The notes: a model not told the origin generated them from the sequence alone. Counted from the stretch's first letter, positions 45,976 through 54,243 are shown. The stretch: 64,000 bases of DNA from Methanomassiliicoccus sp. (GCA_033485155.1 JAWQJJ010000003.1:62001-126000); one strand, 5' to 3'. Numbers and translations are program-made.

Positions 45976-45989
45976 GGAGGGAAACAAGG

Positions 45990-46337
45990 ATGAAGAAGAT
46001 CGAAGCGATCATCAGGCCGGAGAAGCTGAACCAAGTGAAGGCCGCCCTTGAAGCCATCGACCTCAAGGGAATGACCGTGCACGAGGTCCTCGGCCGGGGC
46101 GAGCAGAAGGGGTTGGAGTTCATCAACCGCGCGGGGAAGTACCGCGTGGACCTCCTCCCGAAGACGCTCATCACCCTCGTGGTCCCAGACAAGGAAGTGG
46201 ATAAGATCATCGCCACGATACTGGACAGCGCCCGCACCGGGGAGATGGGCGATGGCAAAGTGTTCGTGAGTGACGTCGCACGGTGCATCCGCATCCGGAC
46301 TGGAGAGGAGGACGACAAGGCCCTGCGTTCCTCCTGA
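45990..46337 (+). CDS. glnK: PII signal protein GlnK
   Basis: 115 residues: MKKIEAIIRPEKLNQVKAAL, T-loop region GRGEQKGLEFINRAGKYRV, then DLLPKTLITLVVPD and the C-terminal GDGKVFVSDVARCIRIRTGE. It binds ATP/ADP and 2-oxoglutarate and plugs Amt. The Tyr uridylylated in bacteria is not at its usual T-loop position (FINRAG), as in many archaeal PII proteins. A GAGG ribosome site sits in the 14-nt amt-glnK gap. A T-run follows. Confidence 0.95.
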   Translation: MKKIEAIIRPEKLNQVKAALEAIDLKGMTVHEVLGRGEQKGLEFINRAGKYRVDLLPKTLITLVVPDKEVDKIIATILDSARTGEMGDGKVFVSDVARCIRIRTGEEDDKALRSS

Positions 46338-46353
46338 AACCCCTTAATCTCCT

Positions 46354-46361
46354 CTTTTTTT
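46354..46361 (+). terminator. T-run terminator after amt-glnK
   Basis: CTC followed by a run of T about 17 nt after the glnK stop. The next ~330 nt to the convergent channel gene hold no recognisable gene or strong repeat. Confidence 0.55.
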
Positions 46362-46694
46362 ATCGTTGTGGGCCAGGTCGACATACGCTGATCCCATCGA
46401 ACGGACTTGATCCTTTCAAAATGACCAACAACGTTTTCATCGGGTGAAGGGCGAGATAGAAAAATGGGCCGGCCCGGGGACGCTATTCGCAGGAACGGAG
46501 CATTGTTCCGCGCGCTCGTTGGTAGGGGATGGGGATGACGTCCCCAACCGGCGATTGTCCTACCTTTCAACGCTATAAACGGCTTTGCATGGAAAGAACA
46601 TCTGGCCCTACAGCCTCAAGGGCCAAGGCATGTCATGTTCGTTCCAACAATGACCGAGGGACGACCCACGAAGAGACCGTCACAGAATCGCCTC

Positions 46695-47405
46695 TCACTC
46701 TCCCTTCTTACCTGGCTTCCATACGCCTACGAGCCGCGAGATCAGGATGGCCATGAAAAGGACGCCTGTCAGCACCTCAAGCACGGCCAATCCCCGAGTA
46801 GTGGTGGTCATGGGTGTGATATCTCCGTAGCCAAGAGTGGCCAAGGTCACGAAGCTGTAGTAGACGATGGCAGGATAGGCCATGGGGGCGCTTGGATCGA
46901 GGCTGTCGAGAAGAGATCCTGGTGACAGGAGCTCCACGAGCAGGAACAGCGATGCCCAGGTAAGACCGATGAGCAGGTAAACGGAAATAGCTTGCCAGAT
47001 GACGACCGTGGTGACCTCATGGGCCTTGAAGAGGGAAGAGAACACCAGAACGGTGATGTATGCCAGGGTGATGGTGGCGAATAGAGCAGAGACCGCCTGC
47101 AGTTCCGTTTCTCCGATCAGGAAGCTGGTCCACCGCGTGATCAGGGCTATAGTCAGAGGGATCAGCCCGATCACCAGCAACCGCCGGTCGTCACTGACTG
47201 TCAGTATCCCTGAGATCAGGATGAGCGAAAAGATGATGGACAAGATGATTGCACCGATGGGGCCCTTGGTGAATGGCGTCAGGACCATGAGCAGAACGAA
47301 GGTTACCCATATTGCGAGGTATTTGCTCTGTGCCAATAATCCAAGGAGGGGAGCCTTGATCCGTGTCCCCATAGGCACTGGCTGCCTCTTACTCATCTCG
47401 GCCAT
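46695..47405 (-). CDS. Ion channel protein with K+-type selectivity filter
   Basis: About 236 residues and six predicted helices. The last two flank a pore loop with the filter TLGYGDITP, as in two-helix potassium channels, preceded by four extra helices without a charged voltage sensor. No RCK domain is attached. The ATG at 47405 is preferred: the TATA (TTTAAATAA, about 47443-47451) and GGAG site precede it, whereas the open frame to 47480 crosses the promoter. Gating ligand unknown. Confidence 0.85.
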   Translation of the reverse strand: MAEMSKRQPVPMGTRIKAPLLGLLAQSKYLAIWVTFVLLMVLTPFTKGPIGAIILSIIFSLILISGILTVSDDRRLLVIGLIPLTIALITRWTSFLIGETELQAVSALFATITLAYITVLVFSSLFKAHEVTTVVIWQAISVYLLIGLTWASLFLLVELLSPGSLLDSLDPSAPMAYPAIVYYSFVTLATLGYGDITPMTTTTRGLAVLEVLTGVLFMAILISRLVGVWKPGKKGE

Positions 47406-47584
47406 GTCTCTCCCGCGTCGAGCGCATGAAAATTCTGAGCTTCTTTTATTTAAATGGCTTGGAGATTGCTCCATAGGCATGTTGGACGCATCAGGGGACA
47501 GGATGATCGGCGAACTTTACTCCATATCTGCTCTAATGTCAGCAATCGTTGAACAAAGCGGGAAGCGATACAAAGCCTGACCTA

Positions 47585-48253
47585 TCAGGCGGCCATCCTG
47601 CCGAGGGTCTTGCTAAGGGGGTCGATTACAACGATTTCGCGGAGCAGATGGGTGGCCGCATGAACTCCGGTGCCGGTGATCAGGGCCATGATAATCGTTC
47701 CTATGCCCACCCCCGTGAGGGTTCCGAGGAACACAAAGGAAAGAGCTGCCGATAGACAGACCAGGATAATGTCGATAAAAGTCTTCATTCGCCTGAAGGA
47801 AACTTCATGGTGCTTGGTCAGATCATAAATAAACGAATCGACGATCATGAGGGGGACCTTCGACCCGATCATCAGAGAAATGGCTACGCACATGATGAAA
47901 TATGCTGCCACCGCATAGAACGCTCTGAGCCATAGGTCTGACGGTAGGGCAGACAGGAGGCCGGAGAAGATGTCGAGGATTGTGCCGAACGCCATGGTGA
48001 GGATAAATGAGATCACATAGCCAGCCTTGAACCTCTTGGTTACGGCCAACAGGATGATTAACAGAGTAACCTGGAAGACCAGGTTCCAGGCTCCGAAAGA
48101 GAGACCGGTGAAAATACGGCTCAGGACGTAAGGGAGCGAGGATAAGGTAGAAATCCCGAAGTCCGCCCTTACCATTAAGGTGACGGCGAACGAGATGAGC
48201 AGCAACCCCATCGCCAGAGCAACCTCCCCCGGTAGCCTCACCTTATTCTTCAT
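47585..48253 (-). CDS. YczE/YitT-like integral membrane protein
   Basis: About 222 residues with five or six membrane helices: ALAMGLLLISFAVTLMVRAD and GISTLSSLPYVLS near the start, and GVGIGTIIMALITGTGVHAA near the end. This fits the YczE family found beside transport regulators in bacteria; function unknown. The ATG at 48253 has GGAGGAAGAGGG just upstream. The leader carries two hairpins at 48287-48320. Confidence 0.75.
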   Translation of the reverse strand: MKNKVRLPGEVALAMGLLLISFAVTLMVRADFGISTLSSLPYVLSRIFTGLSFGAWNLVFQVTLLIILLAVTKRFKAGYVISFILTMAFGTILDIFSGLLSALPSDLWLRAFYAVAAYFIMCVAISLMIGSKVPLMIVDSFIYDLTKHHEVSFRRMKTFIDIILVCLSAALSFVFLGTLTGVGIGTIIMALITGTGVHAATHLLREIVVIDPLSKTLGRMAA

Positions 48254-48286
48254 TTTCCCTCTTCCTCCGATGACTGCCAACACATT

Positions 48287-48320
48287 GCCTGGAGTTCGCC
48301 AGGCAGCCGCCCTAGGGGGC
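48287..48320 (-). promoter_or_regulatory. Two tandem leader hairpins of the YczE-like gene
   Basis: In mRNA sense, CGCCC/GGGCG is followed by GCCTGG-CGAACT-CCAGGC. A TATA (TTTTAATA on the minus strand, about 48345-48352) puts both hairpins inside a ~70-nt leader, upstream of the ribosome site. Loops do not match guanidine-II (ACGR) loops. Possible riboswitch or protein-binding leader. Confidence 0.35.
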
Positions 48321-48522
48321 GAAAGAGAGGCAGGCCCGAGTCCATATTAAAACCTGATTGTTCGCTGAAGGAACGTGGGATGATCAAACCCCGCCGGCAT
48401 CGATCGCGTGAAAAATTCAATAATGGTGCCGGCTCAGAGAGGGATACAAAGCATGGTACAATGGACCTCCAGAGATGGGCTAGGCCTCATATCGTGAGAA
48501 CGACCTTGGGGAGGTGATGAAC

Positions 48523-48849
48523 GTGGAGATGTCCTCGATCTTCGTGACGTATCCTGATGAGCGGACCGCCCGCACCATCAGCAGGTTCTTGATAGAGAGG
48601 CGCCTCGCGGCCTGCTCCAACATCTTCGCAGTCTGCTCCATTTACCGGTGGAGGAGCGAGGTGGAGGAAGCTTCGGAGTTCGCCTCGCTCCTGAAGATCC
48701 GGTCGGAGGATTTTCATGCGGTGGAGGAGGCAATCAGAAAGATGCATCCATATGAGATCCCCTGCATCGTTCGCTTCGAACTGGCTGAAGGCTCCGCAGA
48801 TTACATGAGGTGGATTGCGGAATCGACGAAAAGGCCTCCGGAGGAGTGA
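48523..48849 (+). CDS. cutA: CutA1 divalent-cation tolerance family protein
   Basis: About 108 residues: SIFVTYPDERTARTISRFLI, RRLAACSNIFAVCSIYRWRS, LKIRSEDFHAVEEAI, and MHPYEIPCIVRFEL. CutA1 trimers are highly stable and linked to metal tolerance, with unclear mechanism. GGAGG at 48510-48514 favours GTG at 48523 or ATG at 48517; an ATG at 48529 is also possible. Confidence 0.9.
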   Translation: MEMSSIFVTYPDERTARTISRFLIERRLAACSNIFAVCSIYRWRSEVEEASEFASLLKIRSEDFHAVEEAIRKMHPYEIPCIVRFELAEGSADYMRWIAESTKRPPEE

Positions 48850-49058
48850 GTTGACTATTAGTTCTTATTAATGGGGGGCGGCATTTGCTTACGCAGGGTC
48901 GAATTGACCCTGTTCTGCTCCGTCCTCCACCCGCAACGTTTCTCCATCTTTCCTTGTAGATGAGACGGGATTAAATAGAATGGGAACCTCGCCGAGAGGC
49001 CGAGCCGTCGAGCCGGCACACAGCTCATGTCCGCGTGAGCGACACGGAATGATCTACC

Positions 49059-49706
49059 ATGATAACCGTTAAGGTTTGTAGGAAATGTGACAAGCAGTAT
49101 CCGTCGAACGTTCTCTTCTGCCCTGACTGCGGCAGTCTCATCATGAAGCCTGAAGCGCCGGAGATCGAGACCCGCGCCAAGGCCCCCATCGCCAAGCGTG
49201 CACCTCCGGTGATGCCGTCGATTAGAGAGCCCACGAGGATTCAGCCACCCAGGGTCAGGACCGAACATACTCGGGAGGACTTCATCCAGGCATTGAATGA
49301 CAACAAGGTCCCGGAAGAGGACCGCGAGGTCATCAAGAGCCTGATGGATTGGTCCGAGGGCCTTGCAAGCTCGGTGTCATTCGGCGACACCATCACCGAC
49401 GGGGGGCGAGTTGGGTTCCAACCGGCAGTGCGCCTTGGGGACAAGGAGATCAGCCTGTTCAGGGTCGGCACGAACGGCGGGATCGACATTCACTTCAAGG
49501 ACTGGGTCGACCTGCCCCCCTTTGATTCACGCGCAAGGAGGGTCGAGATGCTGGGCAGGCTGAATGGGATACGGGGTGTGAAGATACCGGAGAGCAAGGT
49601 CATCGACCGTCCGCCAGTGCCGGTAAGGGCGCTTAGGGACAAGGAAAACCTCGACAAGTTCGTTGGGACATACCACTGGTTCATCGGACAAGCTAGGGGG
49701 CAGTGA
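49059..49706 (+). CDS. Zinc-ribbon hypothetical protein
   Basis: 215 residues. N-terminal zinc ribbon CRKCDKQYPSNVLFCPDCG, a Pro/Arg-rich linker, then an alpha/beta domain (EDFIQALNDNKVPEEDREVI; VGFQPAVRLGDKEISLFRVG; GGIDIHFKDWVDLPPFDSRA) ending WFIGQARGQ. No catalytic motif is recognised. The linker and ribbon suggest a nucleic-acid or protein adaptor. Well-formed coding sequence, stand-alone. Confidence 0.75.
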   Translation: MITVKVCRKCDKQYPSNVLFCPDCGSLIMKPEAPEIETRAKAPIAKRAPPVMPSIREPTRIQPPRVRTEHTREDFIQALNDNKVPEEDREVIKSLMDWSEGLASSVSFGDTITDGGRVGFQPAVRLGDKEISLFRVGTNGGIDIHFKDWVDLPPFDSRARRVEMLGRLNGIRGVKIPESKVIDRPPVPVRALRDKENLDKFVGTYHWFIGQARGQ

Positions 49707-50204
49707 GAGCCCTAGACGGGGAAGGCGAACTCCCTTCGTCAGCGCTTCTTAATGGAGCGAGCCCCCTCCAACATTCTTTCAAATCAAACCAACTAGGCAC
49801 CTGGTGGAGTATGTCTTCAACTTCCTCACCGATGGTGCCTGATCAGGACCCATCACTGCCTTGGCCAAGTATCTTGCCCTATGGCCCTTTCATTCTCATT
49901 AATAATTGATCTAAAGTCATCCTCACCTATGTTGTCCTATCCCTTATAATGAGGACAAATGACTAAATAAATGAACACTTTATGGTCAAATGATAGGATT
50001 TAGTAGGAAGCGGCTGGCAATCCCACTCTGAACCATCCTATCTCCCCTTCCTATTTACAATGGTCAGGCATGAACGCCAATTGGTGCTTCCCTATCCTCC
50101 TGAACGTGAGGGCGGGTTTGCGGCGTTTCCTCATGATAAGCGATGATAAAAGAAGATTAAAATGCTATTTATACTATAAATTGAGATGCTTATTCGGTGG
50201 GTTT
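49707..50204. other. Non-coding stretch at the left end of the accessory island
   Basis: About 500 nt, A/T-richer than the left flank. It contains AGGCACC (49795-49801) with GGTGCCT (49834-49840), whose interior can extend the pairing, and TTGTCCT (49932-49938) with AGGACAA (49952-49958). No gene seen. The promoter of the next gene (TTTATACTATAAA, about 50168-50180) is at its right end. Confidence 0.45.
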
Positions 50205-50834
50205 GTGAGGATAGGGAGGGTCAGGATCCTACAAGTCTGTGCGGTACTAGCTAGTGTCGCTGTGATCGGAACTTTGATGTATGGTGTTCTCGCCCAACAG
50301 TCAGATAATGGGCCGAATACATATGTGACGAGGCCAACTTTTTACAATCTGCCAGTTATTATTTACTCCAATTCAACATATACTGACGAAATAAGGGAAC
50401 ATGTCTCCTATTGTACGTTCGATTATGACCTGACGACGAACACGTCGCACATCGTTAATGCTCCAAATGATGTGCCGATTATGATTGACGGGTACTCTCT
50501 TGATGTTGCTAATGACCAGGATCTCGTTTCTGCCTGTTCAAAGGCGTTACTGAATGGAAGTGTGATCATCACCATGTGGGATAATGTGACCGATTTCATG
50601 CAGCAGGTTCGCCAGGCGGCTTATGGTCCATTATCGTATAACTCCCCGATCAAAGACTCGAGCATCCTTTCGATCGGTCTTTGGAATGGAGAGAATGGCG
50701 TCCAGCCTAGCGAATCTACTGTTACGGGGGAAGTTGGACCAGATGGCCCCTCGATGGCAACCCTTACAGAGTCCTACGAGTGGTGCGTAAGAATTGCTAA
50801 CGATCAGCCAAATGGTCCAACTCTATACCCATAA
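50205..50834 (+). CDS. Membrane-anchored extracellular hypothetical protein
   Basis: 209 residues from the GTG at 50205: basic N-terminus, one hydrophobic helix (LQVCAVLASVAVIGTLMYGV), then an extracellular domain with several N-glycosylation-type sites (for example NSTYTD, NTSHIV) and few Cys. The TATA-like TTTATACTATAAA at 50168-50180 supports this start over an ATG at 50070. Codon use is less GC-rich than core genes, which fits an acquired island. Function unknown. Confidence 0.6.
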   Translation: MRIGRVRILQVCAVLASVAVIGTLMYGVLAQQSDNGPNTYVTRPTFYNLPVIIYSNSTYTDEIREHVSYCTFDYDLTTNTSHIVNAPNDVPIMIDGYSLDVANDQDLVSACSKALLNGSVIITMWDNVTDFMQQVRQAAYGPLSYNSPIKDSSILSIGLWNGENGVQPSESTVTGEVGPDGPSMATLTESYEWCVRIANDQPNGPTLYP

Positions 50835-51080
50835 GGAGATTGTGGTCAATCAACAGCCCCTGGAAAAACCAGGGATAAAGGTGTCGAAGAAAGACCTGGT
50901 AGTGATGATACTATACGATTGGTGCTTGATCTGGGAAGCGAGAGCTCCGTCTCAGCTTGATGATAGACATGGCGTCCCTTCTTTTCGATGTGTTTTAACC
51001 TCTGGACCAGGAGCACTTACAGGATCCCCTTGCAGACAGAGATGTCAACGGGCGATCCCAATTGAATGATCATTATGTGA

Positions 51081-51290
51081 GCGAAGATCTGCCCAGCCTG
51101 CGGGGCCGTCAACCGTATTAGGTACGATTGGAGTACGATGATGGTCGAGGCCCCCTGCACCTCATGCAGTGTTCTGGTCAAGTGGAAGCGGAAGATGCCT
51201 GGTTCGGGGGGCTCTATCCGGACGGCATTCGAGGACGATGTGCCGGAGCTCGTAACGCTCGATCAGTACGATCAGGACGGTGATGCTTGA
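51081..51290 (+). pseudogene. Zinc-ribbon gene with missing or disrupted start
   Basis: The frame encodes AKICPACGAVNRIRYDWSTM, then a second CTSC pair and an acidic tail (FEDDVPELV). It is a good zinc ribbon, but no normal start is available: the only upstream ATG in frame (51075-51077) is followed at once by TGA. The stop (51288-51290) overlaps the ATG of the next gene in TGATG, so the pair was built as an operon. Start lost by mutation, sequencing error, or use of an internal ATG near 51138. Confidence 0.5.
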
Positions 51291-51640
51291 TGTCAACGAG
51301 GGCGCAGCGATCGGTCCTCTCCCGCCGCGTTGAGGAGCTCCGGAGCGAGGTTGAGCTCCTCCGTGGGGCTCAGGACCGGCTGCACAACGTGATGAGGCTG
51401 CAGGGCGTCCTGAGATATCATGGCCTCGAGGTCCTCGGGCAAGAGGGACCGGTACGGTACGAGCTCGGGCCGATCGTTCAATGCGATCTATGCGAAGACC
51501 TGGTGAACGTCGAGGACCTCGGCTTCGAACTGAGGCTCAGGAGCAGGGCGTGGGGGCCACGGCACTGGTACCTGCACAAGGAGGGTACTTCGAGCGGGCC
51601 ACTCGAATGTAGTCTGCATAAACGACCGAGTATCCCTTGA
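51290..51640 (+). CDS. Coiled-coil/zinc-finger hypothetical protein
   Basis: 116 residues: an N-terminal heptad-like helix (SVLSRRVEELRSEVELLRGA) and then a C-terminal part with CDLC ... CSLH, a likely zinc site. The ATG overlaps the stop of the preceding zinc-ribbon frame (TGATG). Such small coiled-coil/zinc proteins are common in archaeal viruses and plasmids, but no specific family is recognised. Confidence 0.55.
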   Translation: MSTRAQRSVLSRRVEELRSEVELLRGAQDRLHNVMRLQGVLRYHGLEVLGQEGPVRYELGPIVQCDLCEDLVNVEDLGFELRLRSRAWGPRHWYLHKEGTSSGPLECSLHKRPSIP

Positions 51641-51704
51641 GATCATCAAATCGTCACGCTGCCCGGGCAGAATCAGGTCGAGCTGAATTTTTTTGTCATA
51701 ATAC

Positions 51705-52253
51705 TTACTTACAAATTGAATGTTGTTCCATCGATCGCCACTCTCTTTTCAGAATAGCAAACTGAAGCGTGGTCTCATATTTGGGTGTGCCATCCGGATT
51801 GTTCACGAAGGAAATAAACTCTTTAAACGTTCCTTCATGTCGCATACCGAGTTTGCGGCAAACATTCTGCGATGCGGTATTGTATTCTTCGGTGTAGGCA
51901 TATAGCCGCCGCATGTTCTTTTCCAGGAAAAGATAATCGAAATACGCCTTCACAGCTTCGGTAGCGTATCCTTGCCCGCAGTATTCGGGAAGGAAATTCC
52001 AGCAGGGACTGTACATATCATCGCCATCCTGCATACCGAAAAGCATACCGATAAAGACGTCCGTTTCTTTCAGGCACACGGTGAGATCAAATTCCGGATT
52101 TGATCTGTCTATATGCTTATATGCTTCAGCCAATGAGTCGATTTTCTCACTGACATAGCAATTCACTCTCGGATGGGAAAGCAGCTTGAATAATCCTTCT
52201 GCGTCTTTCTTTTCCATGCTTCTGATACGAATCCGCTCGGATTCCATTTTCAT
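51705..52253 (-). CDS. GNAT acetyltransferase of RimJ/RimL type, likely acquired
   Basis: 182 residues: SERIRIRSMEKKDAEGLFKL, WNFLPEYCGQGYATEAVKAY (acetyl-CoA loop), and NTASQNVCRKLGMRHEGTFK. These acetylate protein N-termini, antibiotics or small molecules. Codon and base use are clearly lower in GC than neighbouring core genes (many AAA, GAA, TAT codons) and the protein resembles Firmicutes enzymes. It sits in the accessory island, between the zinc-ribbon pair and a repeat remnant. Probable horizontal transfer. Confidence 0.85.
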   Translation of the reverse strand: MKMESERIRIRSMEKKDAEGLFKLLSHPRVNCYVSEKIDSLAEAYKHIDRSNPEFDLTVCLKETDVFIGMLFGMQDGDDMYSPCWNFLPEYCGQGYATEAVKAYFDYLFLEKNMRRLYAYTEEYNTASQNVCRKLGMRHEGTFKEFISFVNNPDGTPKYETTLQFAILKREWRSMEQHSICK

Positions 52254-52445
52254 CTCTTTTTCCCCTTATATTCAAGCGCGGGTATCATTCTGTTGGGCAG
52301 TCGTCGGCCTATTACCTGCTATATGAATTCTCAGTTGAGCATCGTCATGGATACGCTAATACTTACTCGTCGATGCGTTACACTTCTGACAATTTGGTTT
52401 TCACCATTCATAGACTACTGGCCTGAACGTTCATGCTTCGTCCGA

Positions 52446-52505
52446 TTACTCCTCACCCTTGCGGTTCGCGGCGATGCCGCCATGAGTCCAGGCGTCAGAT
52501 CGGAA
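52446..52505 (-). repeat. 3'-end remnant of the zinc-ribbon repeat family
   Basis: Bases 52446-52470 match 53945-53969 at 24 of 25 positions and 13148-13172 nearly as well. On the minus strand this gives ANRKGEE followed by a stop, the same C-terminus as the intact zinc-ribbon gene. Only the end of the gene is left. Confidence 0.6.
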
Positions 52506-52569
52506 TGACGATCAACCAAGAGCATTATTGTTATCTGAGTTGATATCGATAAAACTCGGAACACAAAAA

Positions 52570-52577
52570 TTTTAAAC
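52570..52577 (+). promoter_or_regulatory. TATA box upstream of the structured RNA candidate
   Basis: TTTTAAAC preceded by an A-rich BRE-like ACAAAAA. Measured 27 nt downstream, transcription would start near 52600, exactly at the base of the hairpin element. Confidence 0.5.
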
Positions 52578-52601
52578 CGAAGTACAAGTGGTCCGGTCCA
52601 A

Positions 52602-52693
52602 TAGGGAAGTCCCAACACAGAATCCTAAATAGATACGCATGCCTCCTATCATGCGTCCAGGACAGAGATCACCTTTCCTCTGGGACTTCCCTA
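52602..52693 (+). ncRNA. Candidate structured non-coding RNA, about 92 nt
   Basis: TAGGGAAGTCCCA (52602-52614) pairs perfectly with TGGGACTTCCCTA (52681-52693), closing a 66-nt interior. Inside, TCCT (52623-52626) pairs with AGGA (52659-52662) and ACGCATG (52635-52641) with CATGCGT (52650-52656). That gives a rod of three helices with internal loops. A TATA box lies about 27 nt before the first base. There is no open frame. It does not match tRNA, SRP RNA or RNase P RNA as I know them. It could also be a transposon-end structure. Confidence 0.5.
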
Positions 52694-53023
52694 GAAGTTT
52701 CCTGAACTTCAATTCAGTCATTCCATCGGTCTTGCTCACAATTATTATATTAGAAACATTATCTTTATAAGTATCTGTACTCCATTATGATAACGGTAGG
52801 GGCCAGGTCCTCCATAGCCTGAAACCATGCCTGGGCCTCATTTCACCTCGATGAACCCACCACAGTCATGGGGGCGCCTACCATTTATTGTTAAAACTAG
52901 CTGGCCATGCCATTATTCTTTTTAATCAGAGCAGATGGTAAGGATGATAGAGAATCTTTGTATGATTTTAGGATATATATCTATTTATTTTATGGAGATA
53001 ATATATTCTTAAGGATGCATTAA
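52694..53023. other. A/T-rich non-coding stretch
   Basis: No gene is seen. It holds A/T-rich promoter-like sequence (around 52980-53005) for the REC-PAS gene. Confidence 0.4.
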
Positions 53024-53842
53024 ATGAATGTACTATGCGTCGACGATGATGAGGAACTTCTGTATCTGACGAAAGTGTTCTTGGGCGAAGGTGGCACGAT
53101 CAACGTTACACCGGTATCCTCAGCGAACTCAGCTCTCGATCTGTTACGAAAGGGTGAGTACGATGCCATCATTTCCGACTACAACATGCCTGAAATGAAT
53201 GGCATCGATTTCCTGAAGACGTTGCGGAGAAAGGGCGATCGCACCCCTTTCATCTTCCTCACTAGCAGCGGGAGAGAAGAGGTCATCAAGGACGCGGTGA
53301 ACAACGGCGCGAACTCGTTTATCCAGAGGGGAGAGGGCATGGCCGCGTTCAGAAACCTGAGAAGCACCATGGTCCAACTATCTCAGGTGGGGGAGATGAC
53401 GCGGAAGTTCGCCAGGCGGGGAGATAATCCCCAGTCAGCCATATATGATTTCTCTGGACCAACTTGTCTATATCGGTCTGGCACGATGGTACACGCCAAC
53501 GCGGATTGCGCTCGATTGTTCGGGTTCGAAATAGTGAACGAGATGATGAACGAGCCGTCCCTGGCCTGGGCCCTGCCCGAACTTCATGAGGAGGTCCTGG
53601 ATCGACTATTGAACCTGGAACTTAGACGCACCTCTAACTTCATCCATGTGATGCCAATGCAACGTGCCGATGGTTCACGGTTCAAGGCCATGATCAACGA
53701 CACCCATATCGAGCTCGAGGATGGGCCTGCTTGCTTGATCAGATGCTGGGACATCAGTGATCATAAGAAGGTGAGCGGACCGCTTCAGGCTAGAATCAAT
53801 GGATCACGACCCGACCTAACATCTCGTTCTGATAATATGTAA
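53024..53842 (+). CDS. Response regulator with receiver and PAS domains
   Basis: 272 residues: receiver domain (LCVDDDEELL, phospho-Asp in IISDYNMPEMNG, switch Thr in FLTSSG) and a PAS domain (~145-255, CARLFGFEIVNEM). The conserved receiver Lys is replaced by Arg (FIQRGEG), which may alter phosphorylation. There is no DNA-binding or kinase output. Such REC-PAS proteins are common in methanogens and related archaea and usually relay to separate partners. No cognate kinase is adjacent. Confidence 0.82.
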   Translation: MNVLCVDDDEELLYLTKVFLGEGGTINVTPVSSANSALDLLRKGEYDAIISDYNMPEMNGIDFLKTLRRKGDRTPFIFLTSSGREEVIKDAVNNGANSFIQRGEGMAAFRNLRSTMVQLSQVGEMTRKFARRGDNPQSAIYDFSGPTCLYRSGTMVHANADCARLFGFEIVNEMMNEPSLAWALPELHEEVLDRLLNLELRRTSNFIHVMPMQRADGSRFKAMINDTHIELEDGPACLIRCWDISDHKKVSGPLQARINGSRPDLTSRSDNM

Positions 53843-53902
53843 GCAATGGTTATGAACTCACCCTGAAAATTCGTAGCAGGAACCCTTGTAAAGTATACAA
53901 TA

Positions 53903-53928
53903 CCATGGAGGTCACACCGCCTCCATGG
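53903..53928. terminator. Perfect hairpin between convergent genes
   Basis: CCATGGAGG (53903-53911) and CCTCCATGG (53920-53928) form a 9-bp hairpin with an 8-nt loop between the REC-PAS stop and the convergent zinc-ribbon stop. Symmetric, so it may terminate both transcripts. Confidence 0.5.
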
Positions 53929-53944
53929 GGGCTACTTATCGCTT

Positions 53945-54241
53945 TTACTCCTCGCCCTTGCGGTTCGCGACAGCAGCACCGCACTTCAGGTACCGGTGGG
54001 GGAAGCAATCGTCCGTCCGGTTCGCGGTCGATCTCATGGGACCGGCCCCGTTGCATTGTGTGCAACATGTCGGCCGGTCGCTCTCCTGCCATCGCTCGTT
54101 GACTAGGAAGCCCGCCTCATCGAGGACCCAATGCTTCCTCGCGTATCGACGGCAACAGATGGGGCATCTTGCCTCTTGCCCTCGGTCCTCGAGCTGCAGT
54201 TGCTCGATGATCGCCTGGCATTGGTGGCAGGAATCAATCAT
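53945..54241 (-). CDS. Zinc-ribbon hypothetical protein, intact member of a repeated family
   Basis: 98 residues with Cys pairs CHQC, CPIC (in RCPICCRRYARKHWVLDEAG), CCTQC and a final CGAAVANRKGEE. It looks like two stacked zinc ribbons. A degraded copy is at 13148-13443 and a 3' scrap at 52446-52505, so it belongs to a repeat family that duplicates within the genome. No transposase is seen beside it. Function unknown; possibly a small nucleic-acid-binding protein carried by mobile DNA. Confidence 0.65.
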   Translation of the reverse strand: MIDSCHQCQAIIEQLQLEDRGQEARCPICCRRYARKHWVLDEAGFLVNERWQESDRPTCCTQCNGAGPMRSTANRTDDCFPHRYLKCGAAVANRKGEE

Positions 54242-54243
54242 CA

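Noticed and set aside
48287-48320. Guanidine-II (mini-ykkC) riboswitch
   Set aside because: Two tandem hairpins before a membrane-protein gene fit the layout, but the loops lack the conserved ACGR sequence.
50794-51069. 91-residue plus-strand frame after the extracellular protein
   Set aside because: Overlaps the end of the previous gene in another frame, has no ribosome site and no recognisable pattern.
53850-54102. Short frames on both strands over the zinc-ribbon gene's 3' end
   Set aside because: They are shadows of the intact zinc-ribbon gene and the hairpin next to it.
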